A stretch of 64,000 bases of DNA from Spirosoma taeanense (GCF_013127955.1 NZ_CP053435.1:124001-188000); one strand, 5' to 3'. Counted from the first letter of the stretch, positions 53,467 to 62,611 are shown. Numbers and translations are program-made. Notes: generated by a model not told the origin, from the sequence alone.

Positions 53467-54747
53467 TTATTTTGCCTGAAGCAAACGATTCTCAAGAGCC
53501 GCCTGTCGTTGTTTGAGTTGCTTCAGATCGCGCTGTTGCTGGCTGGTAATGGCTGATAACTGCTTATTCCGTTGGTTCAGCAGTTTATTGGCTTTTTCCA
53601 GCTGAATTAGGTAAAGCGTTATTTCTTCAATCTTTTTCAGAAGTAATGCATTCATTTGTGCTATGTCGATACCGTCTTGCACAACTTTTCCAGCCGTTGG
53701 TACGTCAGGCAGGTGCTTATGAGTTTTTACATATCGTTCAACTTCGCCCAGGGTCTTAAGTCGAAACCCTTCCTCAAAGACATAGTCCGACCAATCTGCC
53801 GTGCTTTTAATGGCTACTTTCAGCTTTTCGGTCATAATTCCATCCTGCACAAATAACCGATAGCCGGGGGGCGTTCTGGTTATGTTATTGCCAAGAATCA
53901 GGCCTTGTGAACGTATATTCCGAAGATAGTTGTTGGAAAGCATCCAGTACTGCGACACCGAATCGGGTTGCTTTGTTTTCTCCAGGCTTCCCAGTACAAT
54001 ATCGCCCGAGGCATTAACCGTCAGAAATCGGTCAGTTACTACAACGGGACTACTGGCAGCCGTAAGGTTGCTGACCCGTATGCCAGCGGTATTAGGCAGG
54101 CCGCCAAGGATATGCAGGCGGTTCTGTGGATTGCTCGATCCAATACCAACATTAACAGAACCGTTGCCCAGCACCATTGCGTTACTGGCACTAACAACGG
54201 CATGAGCGCCGATTGCGGTTGCATTCTCGATACCCACAAAGTTGGCATCGGCGTGATAGCCCAGGAACGTGTTCGTTGAGCCGGCTGCGTTTCCTCTGCC
54301 GGACTCAAAGCCAATGGCGGTATTGTTGGAGCCGTTTACACTTACGCCATTCCCGGCGTTATTGCCGATATAGACATTATTTTCTCCTGTCCTGGTTTGA
54401 TTGCCCGCATTACGTCCCCGAAAAAAATTGCTAGAGGTGCCTGACTGCGATGATTCGCGGGGGTGGTCCGTCATCGATACTGGTGCGGTTTGGAAATCAT
54501 TTGCCGACCGTTGCTTGCGAGACGCTGGCTTTTTACTGACTGCTTTGACGTTTGGGGAGGCAGGCTTACTTTTTTTCGGACCAGGCTGTTTAGTGCCTGA
54601 TGGCTTATTGTTGTAAGATGTAGATGATAACTGGGAGGAAGGCTGTTTGGGTAAAGTTAACCCATCTGGTTGGGCTGTCAGCGCCTGAGCCAAAAGCAGC
54701 AGTGGCAGGATTAAGTAAATAAAGTAGTATTGTGAATAGCAATACAT
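53467..54747 (-). CDS. Surface protein with YadA-head-like repeats and coiled-coil tail
   Basis: 426 aa. Signal peptide with cleavage after ALTA (about residue 25), then a Lys/Pro/Ser-rich low-complexity linker (about 30-105). Next are short glycine/asparagine repeats of the YadA-head kind (NNVYIGNNAGNGVSVNGSNN, TAIGFESGRGNAAGSTN). The C-terminal part, WSDYVFEEGFRLKTLGEVER and THKHLPDVPTA, is a module widespread in surface proteins of this phylum and similar to tail-fibre ends. It is followed by a long coiled coil (about 365-426). Probably a trimeric cell-surface fibre or adhesin. No C-terminal secretion signal is evident. Confidence 0.82.
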   Translation of the reverse strand: MYCYSQYYFIYLILPLLLLAQALTAQPDGLTLPKQPSSQLSSTSYNNKPSGTKQPGPKKSKPASPNVKAVSKKPASRKQRSANDFQTAPVSMTDHPRESSQSGTSSNFFRGRNAGNQTRTGENNVYIGNNAGNGVSVNGSNNTAIGFESGRGNAAGSTNTFLGYHADANFVGIENATAIGAHAVVSASNAMVLGNGSVNVGIGSSNPQNRLHILGGLPNTAGIRVSNLTAASSPVVVTDRFLTVNASGDIVLGSLEKTKQPDSVSQYWMLSNNYLRNIRSQGLILGNNITRTPPGYRLFVQDGIMTEKLKVAIKSTADWSDYVFEEGFRLKTLGEVERYVKTHKHLPDVPTAGKVVQDGIDIAQMNALLLKKIEEITLYLIQLEKANKLLNQRNKQLSAITSQQQRDLKQLKQRQAALENRLLQAK

Positions 54748-54891
54748 AATTGTTAAAGTATTAACCAGGTTTTGGCGGCATACCAGCTGGCAAATAGCTA
54801 AGCCCTTATAGGGATAAATATAATATCGGATTACATACGATATCTCTACTGCCTGAGAATAGTAGAATGAACTTTTGGTAAAGGGCTTTAC

Positions 54892-55164
54892 CTATTCATT
54901 TCGGCGGGGCATTAGTTGCTCTGCCAGGGCCAGGGCTGCGGTTAAGTGATCAATCACCTGCTGTTTATAGGCGCTTTGAACATTAGCCACGGTAAAATCT
55001 TTCTTGTGTAGTTTAATAAACCAATGGCTTTCGGGCAAATACTGGATGATTGGGGGAGCCAGATGAACCGTTACAAATTTGTCAAGGCTGCTACTGGCAA
55101 CGTGAGTTACAAAGGGAAGCCTCTGAACGGCCGCTATTTCGCGTAGAAGTTGGGGCGCTGCCAT
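54892..55164 (-). CDS. Small protein of unknown function, paralogue of 55349-55639
   Basis: 90 aa, soluble, no signal peptide. No known family. It aligns along its whole length with the product at 55349-55639. Shared elements are a start like LxxEIxxVxxLxFVxxV, a central strand ending in YLPE, and a helix DFxVxNVxxAYKxxVxxxLTxA. That conservation between two neighbours supports both being real genes. Composition suggests a small alpha/beta fold, perhaps a dimer. Preceded by a small 7-bp hairpin overlapping its 3' end. Function cannot be inferred beyond association with the surface-protein genes next door. Confidence 0.65.
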   Translation of the reverse strand: MAAPQLLREIAAVQRLPFVTHVASSSLDKFVTVHLAPPIIQYLPESHWFIKLHKKDFTVANVQSAYKQQVIDHLTAALALAEQLMPRRNE

Positions 55165-55348
55165 AAAAAGTTATACGTAGAGCACGCAATCTACCTGAAG
55201 AAATGAATCTGGATAATGGAAATAATTAAGCGGTTCCAGAGAAGAATAAAGGACTTATAATAAGTGAGTATGAAACCAGAGAGAACGTACCACGTATAAT
55301 GGTAATCTAGTTATAAACAACCGGAGGGCTGGGAAGGCTCTGATTATT

Positions 55349-55639
55349 TTAGAAACTCATTCTAAACAGGGAGACCCCATCATGTTGCAAGCCTTTTGTT
55401 AGGTAGACAGCTTCGGTTAAAAAATTGACAATCAAACTTTTATAGGCTTCGAGAACATTCTGAACAGAGAAATCATTTTCAATGAAGTTGATTGCTCTCC
55501 GCTCTTCGGGTAAGTAATTACACAGTTCAGGTACCAGGCTAACAGCAACTAAGTTCTCTTTCTGATACCAACTGACGCTGTACACAAACGAGAGGTTTGT
55601 TACAGTATCAATTTCTTGTTCAAGCCGTAAATCATCCAT
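55349..55639 (-). CDS. Small protein of unknown function, paralogue of 54892-55164
   Basis: 96 aa, acidic and soluble. Matches its neighbour in pattern (LSFVYSVSWYQKENLVAVSL, NYLPEERRAINFIENDFSVQ, NVLEAYKSLIVNFLTEAVYL) but carries a short extra C-terminal tail. Both lie on the minus strand, 184 bp apart, between the surface-protein genes and tRNA-Arg. The pair probably arose by tandem duplication. I cannot name a function; sequences of this size with matched halves often form toxin/immunity-like or regulatory pairs, but nothing here shows that. Confidence 0.65.
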   Translation of the reverse strand: MDDLRLEQEIDTVTNLSFVYSVSWYQKENLVAVSLVPELCNYLPEERRAINFIENDFSVQNVLEAYKSLIVNFLTEAVYLTKGLQHDGVSLFRMSF

Positions 55640-55888
55640 GGCAAAACTGAGGCTAAAATTTCATATATCACAATTATTATGCCATACTGTAGGGTTTACA
55701 ATATCGTGAATTGGTTTTGCATATACCAATAAATTGTTACGAAAATAAAATTAAATATACTTAGCGAAAGGATAAGGAAGCCATACGTTTAGATATAGAC
55801 TATAAAAACTAAGTAACTATGTATTGGTAAAACGAAGTAGTGGAGGTAAACGTATAAAACTGTTGGAGCGCCGTTTAACCAGAGCTAA

Positions 55889-55920
55889 ATAAAAAGGCTA
55901 ACCTATAGATGGTTAGCCTT
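55889..55920 (-). terminator. Rho-independent terminator of tRNA-Arg
   Basis: AAGGCTAACC (55894-55903) pairs with GGTTAGCCTT (55911-55920), 7-nt loop. On the minus strand the stem is followed by a T-rich run. It starts 14 nt after the tRNA 3' end. Confidence 0.8.
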
Positions 55921-55933
55921 CATTTAATCTGTG

Positions 55934-56005
55934 TGCTCCCGAAGGGATTCGAACCCCTATCGATGGTACCGGAAACCATAATTCTATCCATTGAACTACG
56001 GGAGC
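55934..56005 (-). tRNA. tRNA-Arg, anticodon CCG
   Basis: 72-nt cloverleaf on the minus strand. Acceptor stem GCTCCCG pairs with CGGGAGC, D-arm GTTC/GAAT, anticodon stem ATGGT/ACCAT around loop TTCCGGT (anticodon CCG, reads CGG), T-arm AGGGG-TTCGAAT-CCCTT, discriminator A. The CCA end is not encoded. Its 3' end faces the accessory region and it is followed by a terminator. Confidence 0.96.
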
Positions 56006-56073
56006 CTTTCCGTTTGGGAGTGCAAATATAGTGGCTTTTGACGCTATACCGCAACCCCTTTTGAAAATTTAGC

Positions 56074-56757
56074 TTATAATAACCTCAGTGTTTCATAATC
56101 ACCGACCAGCTGTAAGTACAGCAGATGCGCCATTATACCGTGAATATTGTGAACCAGACGGTGTGCTTCGGGTAGCGTGGCAACGTAAAGCTTAGTGTGC
56201 TCATTTTCGTCGTCAGCGCCCGTTTTGCGCCCGTTAAGTGTCTGAATCTCGGCTAGCGGCATCCGTCGTTCCAGATAGAAGAAGTGCAGCGCTTCGTCGC
56301 TTGTGGCTGTAGCTGAAAACAAAGGTCTGTCGAACAGCGGCTTTAATTCATCTGGCTTTACGTCTAACTGCGTTTCCTCATTTAACTCGCGGGCCGCTAC
56401 GTCAATCGGCTGATCGTCGTCATCGTCGATCATACCGGCCGGATGTTCGTGCAGTTCTGAGCCGTCGCAGATGCGTCGCTGCCTGACTAGCAAGATGTGC
56501 CGGTCGTCTGTTTCGTCATCAATCAGGACAACCAGAACCGAAACCGCGTCGCCTTTGAGGAAACAGATCGGATTTAGTTTGGTGCCTTCGGGTGCCTCGG
56601 CGTCTATGTTCAGCAGGGCATACAAAACGCCACCATCCTTGTGCCGTCGCTGAACGTGCAGCTCTTCGATCTTATTGACCGTAATTCCGTTTTGGGTTAA
56701 TGCTTTGCGCCAGGCTTTGTATTTGCCTGCGTCATCCAGTGATACCTGTTTTTTCAT
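56074..56757 (-). CDS. Nudix hydrolase, tandem copy 1
   Basis: 227 aa from ATG 56757 (MKKQVSLDDAGKYKAWRK). Nudix enzymes cleave nucleoside diphosphates linked to another group. The Nudix box is GMIDDDDDQPIDVAARELNE followed by ETQL. The core RE-x2-EE is present, but the usual first Glu is Asp and the later Gly is Gln, so the substrate may differ from the standard. The preceding segment ILLVRQRRICDGSELHEHPA resembles ADP-sugar pyrophosphatases. Downstream part VATLPEAHRLVHNIHGIMAH is shared with its neighbour. Same strand as and about 40% identical by eye to copy 2, so a duplication. Confidence 0.88.
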   Translation of the reverse strand: MKKQVSLDDAGKYKAWRKALTQNGITVNKIEELHVQRRHKDGGVLYALLNIDAEAPEGTKLNPICFLKGDAVSVLVVLIDDETDDRHILLVRQRRICDGSELHEHPAGMIDDDDDQPIDVAARELNEETQLDVKPDELKPLFDRPLFSATATSDEALHFFYLERRMPLAEIQTLNGRKTGADDENEHTKLYVATLPEAHRLVHNIHGIMAHLLYLQLVGDYETLRLL

Positions 56758-56844
56758 TAGGGTTGAGTCGCTTCGGCTGTTCAACTCATGGGCATACGGT
56801 AGAGTTTAGCAATCTGAGGCAATGCCGTGGGCCGAAGTGTTCGA

Positions 56845-57525
56845 CTAAAGCAGCTTCATCGTTTCGTAATCACCAACGTGCTGCAGATACAGAAAATGAA
56901 TCAGGAGTCCGTTTACGTTATTAACCAGCTTATGCGCTTCGGGCAGCGACGTTACGACCGTTGTGATGCGTTCAAACTCCGACTGGTTGCCCATGTCTTT
57001 GTGATGAAACGCCAGGATGTCGGTCCGGGGCAGTTCTCGTTCGATAAAGTAAAAATGCATGGCCTCGTCGCTGGTGCCGGTACTTGGAAACCACAGGCGG
57101 GGGTTCAGTTTAGTTAGCTCATTTGCCCGGGCATCCAAACCAATTTCTTCGCCCAGTTCACGGGCTGCTACCTCATCGGGGGCATCATCAGCATCGACCA
57201 TGCCCGCCGGATGCTCGTACGTATGCGAGCCATCCGAAATACGGCGTTGGCGGACCAGCACTACAAACTTTTCCTTTGTGTCTTTGTCGATTAAGCATAC
57301 CAGTACCGAAACCGCATGGCCTTTCAGAAAAAGGGCGGGTGGAATTTTGTCACCCTCAGGCGTATCGGCATCCACTTCGAGCATGGCAAACAGCACTTCG
57401 CCATTGTGCCGCCGACGGATATAAAAATCGGTGACCTTGTTGATTTTCAGTCCGTTCATTTCGGCCTGGGTTTTCCAGAAACGAAACTTTGGGGCATCTT
57501 CCAGAGATTCTTTGTACTTGCTCAT
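56845..57525 (-). CDS. Nudix hydrolase, tandem copy 2
   Basis: 226 aa. Nudix box GMVDADDAPDEVAARELGEE with IGL completes a nearly classical motif, the first Glu being Asp. FVVLVRQRRISDGSHTYEHPA and VEEFLFALLEVDADTPEG-like elements match copy 1 throughout. The more regular box suggests this is the ancestral activity, with copy 1 diverging. Probably hydrolyses ADP-ribose, ADP-sugar or a related dinucleotide, judging from the EHPAG segment before the box. It lies 24 bp after the S9 peptidase stop, on the same strand, so it is likely in that transcript. Substrate not determined. Confidence 0.9.
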   Translation of the reverse strand: MSKYKESLEDAPKFRFWKTQAEMNGLKINKVTDFYIRRRHNGEVLFAMLEVDADTPEGDKIPPALFLKGHAVSVLVCLIDKDTKEKFVVLVRQRRISDGSHTYEHPAGMVDADDAPDEVAARELGEEIGLDARANELTKLNPRLWFPSTGTSDEAMHFYFIERELPRTDILAFHHKDMGNQSEFERITTVVTSLPEAHKLVNNVNGLLIHFLYLQHVGDYETMKLL

Positions 57526-57549
57526 GTTGGTAGTTAGAGTTATGAACGG

Positions 57550-59760
57550 CTACTTCTGCGACAGACCCTGCGCGTCGGGGCCAACGTAGCGCTCAAAAAA
57601 CTCGTAAATACGCAGCAGCCGGTCGATGCGCTGGCGAACGTTGCCTGTTCGGCTCAATTCGTGCGTAGCGCCGGGCATCCGGACGTATTCAACCGGTCGG
57701 CCAAGAATCTTCAGACTTTTATAGAGCATTTCGCTTTGAATGATACCCGTTCGTAGGTCATTCTCGCCATGTTTGATGAGCAGTGGTGTCCGGATGTTCT
57801 GCACAAACGTATAGGGTGAGTTGGCATCCAGTACCTTAGCATCAGCCTCCCAGGGATAGGCAAAATAATTAGGAATAAGCCGCCAGGCATTGCCTTCGCC
57901 CAAGAAAGTCGTCAGATCATAAACGCCCCGTTGCGCAAAAGCTGCTTTGAATCGGTTATCATGGCCAACAATCCAGGCCGTCAGATAACCGGCATAGGAG
58001 CCGCCCGTGATGACCTGCCGGGCGGTATCAACCCAGGATTCTCTGGCAGCGTCGGTAGCTGCGGCCAGAACATCTTCGGCGGGGCCGGTACCCCAATCCT
58101 TGATGTTAGCCCGCTGGAAATTGAGACCGTAACCGCCCGATCCGCGCGGGTTGGCATAGACGACGCCGTAGCCCTGCGCACACATGTACTGAAACTCGTG
58201 CCACATGGAGGCTTCACCCGGTCCCCACATGGCCGTCGGGCCGCCGTGCATATTGAGCAGAAGAGGATATTTTTTGCCCGCTTCTACTACGGCTGGTTTC
58301 ATGATCCAGTAGTCGACGGTCTGGCCGAGCGAGTTCGTATAGGTGCGCTTCTGGGGGAAACTAAGCTGCTTCTGCACTACCCAGTCGTTGTGATTGCTCA
58401 GTTTGGTCTGCGCCTTAGCGGTCGCATCGGCCAGATAAAGCTCGGAAGGATTCGCTACTTCGGTTTTAGCCAGAACCAGGCGATTACCTGCTACATCGAA
58501 ATACGTAATGCCGCTTTCGAAATCGGTTAACTGCGTAACCTGCCGCGTAATTGGATCGAGCCGATAGAGAGGAGTACCGCCGTTCGCAGAAGCGGTAAAG
58601 TAGAGCGTATTACCCGAAACGGGTTTTTTCCCCTTAGTGGGTAACGCCGAAGTGGCCCAGGCCAGACTGCCGGCTGCCCGGTCGAACGTAACGAGTTCAA
58701 CGCCGGATGCTTTAGCACCGGTTAACGTTGCTATGCCAAGCTGCGGAAAATTAACACCTACCGAGGGCGTTACCAGGAACGCCAGTTGTTTGCCATCGGG
58801 CGAGATTTCGGGCGACGAGTAGCTTTTTCCCGCTTCGGCCAGAACCGTCGTCCGTATACCTGAGCCATCAGCCGAGATGAACACAATCGCGTTGTCCTGC
58901 TCCCGATCGGGGTGGCGGAGCGAATCCCGGTCCGTAACGGCCAGTAAACCCTGTCCGTTTGGAAGCCAGTTGCCCCCTTGTACAGAAGCAAAGCCACGGG
59001 TGAGGGGTTTGGCTATAGCACCATCGCGCACTTCGATCAGAAACAAATGCGTAAAGGACAGGTCGGGCTCGGTTGTGGCTTCGCTCTGAAAGTTGAGCCG
59101 GTTGATGACCTTAGCTTTCTTGTCTTCTACGTCTTTAGTCAGATACGCCCTGATTTCTGCCAATGTGCCATCAGGGTTGGATTTCACCCGGGCATCCGCT
59201 TTTATAAAATTATTATTGGCAAAGCCTGGCTTTTCGAGCGACCATACCGGCGTCTTCCTGCCTGGGTTCAGGAGTGTATCGTTCAGCATTTCGGTCATGG
59301 AAACCGTAGCTGTAAACGCAATACGCTTGCCATCGGGCGACCATTGCGGGGCTGAAGCGCCATACGGGCTGTTCGTTAATTGGTAGGCCTCTCCGCCGTC
59401 CAGGGGCATCACGAAAATCTGACTCTTACCTTTTACCGACCTCGTAAAGGCCAGAGTCTGGCCATCGGGAGACCAGACGGCCTGCCGGGCCGACTCGCTG
59501 CCGTGGGTGAGCGCTTTGCTGTCGCCGGGTTTCAGGCTCGTGAGATAGATGTGGGTTTTATAGTCGTACTCGTCGGATTTCTGATCAGTATTTGGCTCGA
59601 TGGTCGTCAGCATATAGACGGCTCGCTGCCCATCGGGCGACAGTTCAATGCCGCTAATCTGTTTGATACGCGTCAGGTCCGTTACCAGAACCTTCGATTT
59701 GGTCTGTGCACAGACAACCTGCGCCGTAACGGCAATCAGCAGAAAGACTCGTTTTAGCAT
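57550..59760 (-). CDS. S9-family peptidase (prolyl oligopeptidase-like)
   Basis: 736 aa with a signal peptide (FLLIAVTAQVVCAQ), so periplasmic or secreted. The N-terminal beta-propeller (about 30-450) has repeated WSPDGK/SPDGQR blades (e.g. QAVWSPDGQTLAFTRSV, PQWSPDGKRIAFTAT). The C-terminal alpha/beta-hydrolase domain holds MHGGPTAMWGPGEAS (oxyanion), the nucleophile in ITGGSYAGYLTAWIVGH, the Asp in IKHGENDLRTG and the His in MPGATHELSRTG. The G-x-S-x-A-G form differs slightly from the common GGSYGG. Cleaves short peptides. 6 bp downstream of the DinB-like gene, so in one operon with it. Confidence 0.93.
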   Translation of the reverse strand: MLKRVFLLIAVTAQVVCAQTKSKVLVTDLTRIKQISGIELSPDGQRAVYMLTTIEPNTDQKSDEYDYKTHIYLTSLKPGDSKALTHGSESARQAVWSPDGQTLAFTRSVKGKSQIFVMPLDGGEAYQLTNSPYGASAPQWSPDGKRIAFTATVSMTEMLNDTLLNPGRKTPVWSLEKPGFANNNFIKADARVKSNPDGTLAEIRAYLTKDVEDKKAKVINRLNFQSEATTEPDLSFTHLFLIEVRDGAIAKPLTRGFASVQGGNWLPNGQGLLAVTDRDSLRHPDREQDNAIVFISADGSGIRTTVLAEAGKSYSSPEISPDGKQLAFLVTPSVGVNFPQLGIATLTGAKASGVELVTFDRAAGSLAWATSALPTKGKKPVSGNTLYFTASANGGTPLYRLDPITRQVTQLTDFESGITYFDVAGNRLVLAKTEVANPSELYLADATAKAQTKLSNHNDWVVQKQLSFPQKRTYTNSLGQTVDYWIMKPAVVEAGKKYPLLLNMHGGPTAMWGPGEASMWHEFQYMCAQGYGVVYANPRGSGGYGLNFQRANIKDWGTGPAEDVLAAATDAARESWVDTARQVITGGSYAGYLTAWIVGHDNRFKAAFAQRGVYDLTTFLGEGNAWRLIPNYFAYPWEADAKVLDANSPYTFVQNIRTPLLIKHGENDLRTGIIQSEMLYKSLKILGRPVEYVRMPGATHELSRTGNVRQRIDRLLRIYEFFERYVGPDAQGLSQK

Positions 59761-59766
59761 AATTGA

Positions 59767-60300
59767 TTAAGATAACAGGGGTAGATACCGCTCCCGAATG
59801 ATGTTGACGTGATGAATAGGATGCCCAACCAGCACAAAGCCGAGCGCCAGGACGGAAATTGTCCGGTTGTAACAGGTGCCGCTGCGTAGCAGCATTTCCC
59901 GGTCAAAGCTTTTGAATAAGGCGATGCTCGACTGCCTGACAAGGGCGTACTCTGCGTATAGATCCGCGAGAGTTCGCCGGGTGGCCTGAGCGTTCGCACC
60001 CAGCAGTTCTTCGTCATAACCGGGCAGGGTGGTTTGGTCGTTGCGGGCGAAACGTAAGGCCCGGTAGGTCATGATTCGCTCATTATCAATGATGTGCTGT
60101 AGAATGTCCCTAACTGTCCACTTGCCGGGGGCGTAACGGAGATCGCCCAGAGCCTCCAGTGTTTCAGCGGGCATTAACTGGTCAAATGAAGCGGTCTGGT
60201 TGAGCGCATCAACGACATTCAGGTCTTCGGCCAGATTAATGTATCGGTCAAAGAACTCCGGCATTACAGGGATTTCCGACTTCTTCATAAGGGGGTTCAT
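59767..60300 (-). CDS. DinB-family protein (putative metal-dependent thiol transferase fold)
   Basis: 177 aa four-helix-bundle protein. The DinB pattern is seen in APGKWTVRDILQHIIDNERI (His near the metal site), MTYRALRFARND and the C-terminal GFVLVGHPIHHVNIIRERYL, which supplies two further His. Family members bind a divalent metal; biochemical roles are known only for a few, such as thiol-dependent transferases, and most are uncharacterised. ATG 60300 is used; ATG 60288 (MKKSEIPVMPEF) is equally plausible. Operon with the S9 peptidase 6 bp downstream. Confidence 0.88.
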   Translation of the reverse strand: MNPLMKKSEIPVMPEFFDRYINLAEDLNVVDALNQTASFDQLMPAETLEALGDLRYAPGKWTVRDILQHIIDNERIMTYRALRFARNDQTTLPGYDEELLGANAQATRRTLADLYAEYALVRQSSIALFKSFDREMLLRSGTCYNRTISVLALGFVLVGHPIHHVNIIRERYLPLLS

Positions 60301-60387
60301 TCAACCTGTAATATTAACCACAGCGGTCCCAACAATCCAGTATCCGTATCGATTTATCCGAATTGTTAAAGCCTTTGCTGGCAGATG

Positions 60388-62550
60388 TCATTTTCTTCGA
60401 CTCGTTGCGCGGGCCGGATTACCAGATACGGCGCCTGTCAGCTCGGTAACAAGCCGGTCGGCTTTGTAGATATAGCGCATGGCAGCAATTATCCCGGCCG
60501 TGTGAACCGAAATACTGCGGTTGGCTTCCGGTACGAAGATAAACTCGCCAGGCAGGCTTTCAATGTTACCATCGAAGATCAGCCCGACCGCTTCCCGATT
60601 CTGATTAATGATTGGACTTCCTGAATTGCCGCCGATAATGTCATTGGTTGAAATAAAGCACATGGGCTGTTTGAGCAGCGCCAACGGCGGGTTTTTCCAG
60701 CGAGCCGGTAGATTCCAGGGGGCCTTGTCGTTGAAGGAGTAGTTGCGGTCATACAAACCGGCAAAGGTTGTGAAGATAGGCGCTTTCGTGCCGTTATAAT
60801 CGTAGCTTTTCACAATGCCGTCGTTGATACGTAACGAAAAGGTCGCATCGGGTGGAACGGCTGTGCCATACACCTGATAGAGCATTCGGCCCAACTGCCC
60901 GTGCAGCACTTCCTGCCGCTGACTTAGCTGCTGAGCCTGTTGGGCGGCCGCGCGGTAACGGGGCAAACCAATAAGCGCCAGAGTCAGCAGCGGGTCGCCT
61001 GATGAACTGATCGAGCCCGGCCTAGTTGCCAGATCGCTCACAAAAGCGGGATCGGTGAGTTTAGTGTTTTTAATAAGAAAGGCCGCTGCTTCCTGCGGAG
61101 TTCGGGTAGTCCCATTGGGGCCGCTCAGGGCCGCTTTTACATAGGGATCATTACTGCCAAGACCGGCCTGGGCTTCGGCTAAATGCGCAGCTAAAAAACT
61201 TTCCTCCAGCGTGCTATTGGCCAGATTAGGCGTTATCAGCAGCGACCGCGCCCGTTCGGCATCCTGCGGGCGCGAAACGGCAAGTTCGCTATACTGCATT
61301 AAAACATTGGCAAACGTCAGTAACTCGCCCACTGTGCGTTCGCCCGGAGCGAGGTAACTGGCATCCCGGAAGAGGTTGCGTAACTGGCCTATATTAGCCG
61401 CCAGTTCGTCCCAGGTCCGGAGTTGTTCGGCCGGTAACTTACTGGTAGCCGCACTGGCTCTAAACTGCCGCTCGAAGGCTGCCTTACGTGCCATCAGATA
61501 CGGATCACGCAAGCCGGCCAACTGACCGTCGTAAGCTTTCAGGCTGTTTTCCAGACTAAGAATTTCGTTCAGAACGCTGTCATTCTTTGCCGTAGCATTA
61601 TAGGCCCGTAACGCATCGGCCCGGTTGCGCAGTAACTGAATGGTGGTGGGTATCTGCAGATCACGGTCAAATTCGAGTTCAGCAACCGTTTTGAGCCGTT
61701 CGGTCTTGCCCGGATTGCCGATTACAAAAACCGGTTCGCCACTGCGTACCTCGCTGGTGTTGAATTTGAAATAATGGGTAGTTTGCAGGGGTTTCCCATT
61801 GTCGTACACCCGAAAAAACGAACAGTCCAGAGCGTAACGCGGATACGTAAAGTTATCGTAATCACCCCCGAAGAAACCCAGTTGCAGTTCGGGCATAAAC
61901 ACTAGCCGCACGTCGGTATACCGCTTAAACCCGTAGAGCGCATACCGACCGCCGTTATAGAACGTAATAGTTTGCAGCTCCAGCCCCTGCCAGCCGGTTT
62001 TGGCGCTGTAGTCCTGCTTTATGGCCGAAAACTCGGACTCACGGGCTTCGAGCTGATTTGCTTCTGATCCGGCCCGGTTCATGGCATCCTGTACCCGTTT
62101 CGTGATGTCCTCCAGCTTAATCAACTGATCCACGAATAGGCCGTCAACCTTACGTTCGTCGGCTAGTGTTCTGGCGAAAAAGCCGTTCGCATACAAATCC
62201 TCTCCTTTTCGGGCAACCGCCGTTCCGGATTCGCGGGCGCAGTGGTGGTTGGTCATGACCAACCCATTCGCCGACACAAAGGAGGCCGAACAGTAATCCG
62301 CAAAGCGTAACGACGCCAGCCGGGCCTCGTCAAACCACTTATCGTCGGGTGTAAACTGATAGGTCTTTTGAAAATAGGCTTTGGGTGGATTATCAAATGT
62401 CCACATCTTGCCCATATCAAACGGGCCGGCTTTTACCGTGTCGGGATTAAACGTCAGTGATAGCTGAGTTGACTGAGCCAGCATTGGTCCGGACAGGCTG
62501 GCAGCCAAAAGGCCCGTCAGAATTGCTGGACGAATAATCTTAATAGACAT
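60388..62550 (-). CDS. S46-family dipeptidyl-peptidase (DPP7/DPP11-like)
   Basis: 720 aa, exported (signal ending GPMLAQ, about residue 26). Removes dipeptides from peptides in the periplasm. Trypsin-like double beta-barrel: the His site is VSANGLVMTNHHCARE, the Asp region is FGGDYDNFTYPRYALDCSFF, and the Ser is in IIGGNSGSPIINQNREAVGL. An alpha-helical cap lies between (about 260-560). At the specificity site the sequence is LIFDGNIESLPG; Gly at this place is found in DPP7, which favours hydrophobic P1 residues, whereas DPP11 has Arg. S46 enzymes are typical of this phylum and its relatives. Separate transcript or weakly linked to the DinB gene, 88 bp away. Confidence 0.93.
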   Translation of the reverse strand: MSIKIIRPAILTGLLAASLSGPMLAQSTQLSLTFNPDTVKAGPFDMGKMWTFDNPPKAYFQKTYQFTPDDKWFDEARLASLRFADYCSASFVSANGLVMTNHHCARESGTAVARKGEDLYANGFFARTLADERKVDGLFVDQLIKLEDITKRVQDAMNRAGSEANQLEARESEFSAIKQDYSAKTGWQGLELQTITFYNGGRYALYGFKRYTDVRLVFMPELQLGFFGGDYDNFTYPRYALDCSFFRVYDNGKPLQTTHYFKFNTSEVRSGEPVFVIGNPGKTERLKTVAELEFDRDLQIPTTIQLLRNRADALRAYNATAKNDSVLNEILSLENSLKAYDGQLAGLRDPYLMARKAAFERQFRASAATSKLPAEQLRTWDELAANIGQLRNLFRDASYLAPGERTVGELLTFANVLMQYSELAVSRPQDAERARSLLITPNLANSTLEESFLAAHLAEAQAGLGSNDPYVKAALSGPNGTTRTPQEAAAFLIKNTKLTDPAFVSDLATRPGSISSSGDPLLTLALIGLPRYRAAAQQAQQLSQRQEVLHGQLGRMLYQVYGTAVPPDATFSLRINDGIVKSYDYNGTKAPIFTTFAGLYDRNYSFNDKAPWNLPARWKNPPLALLKQPMCFISTNDIIGGNSGSPIINQNREAVGLIFDGNIESLPGEFIFVPEANRSISVHTAGIIAAMRYIYKADRLVTELTGAVSGNPARATSRRK

Positions 62551-62611
62551 GCAGAAATATAACTAAACCGGAATAGAAGCGTGTTGCCAGAGGCAGATTG
62601 GTTGAAAACGG

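Noticed and set aside
57931-58530. 199-codon frame on the plus strand inside the S9 peptidase gene
   Set aside because: Antisense to conserved catalytic sequence, no recognisable protein pattern.
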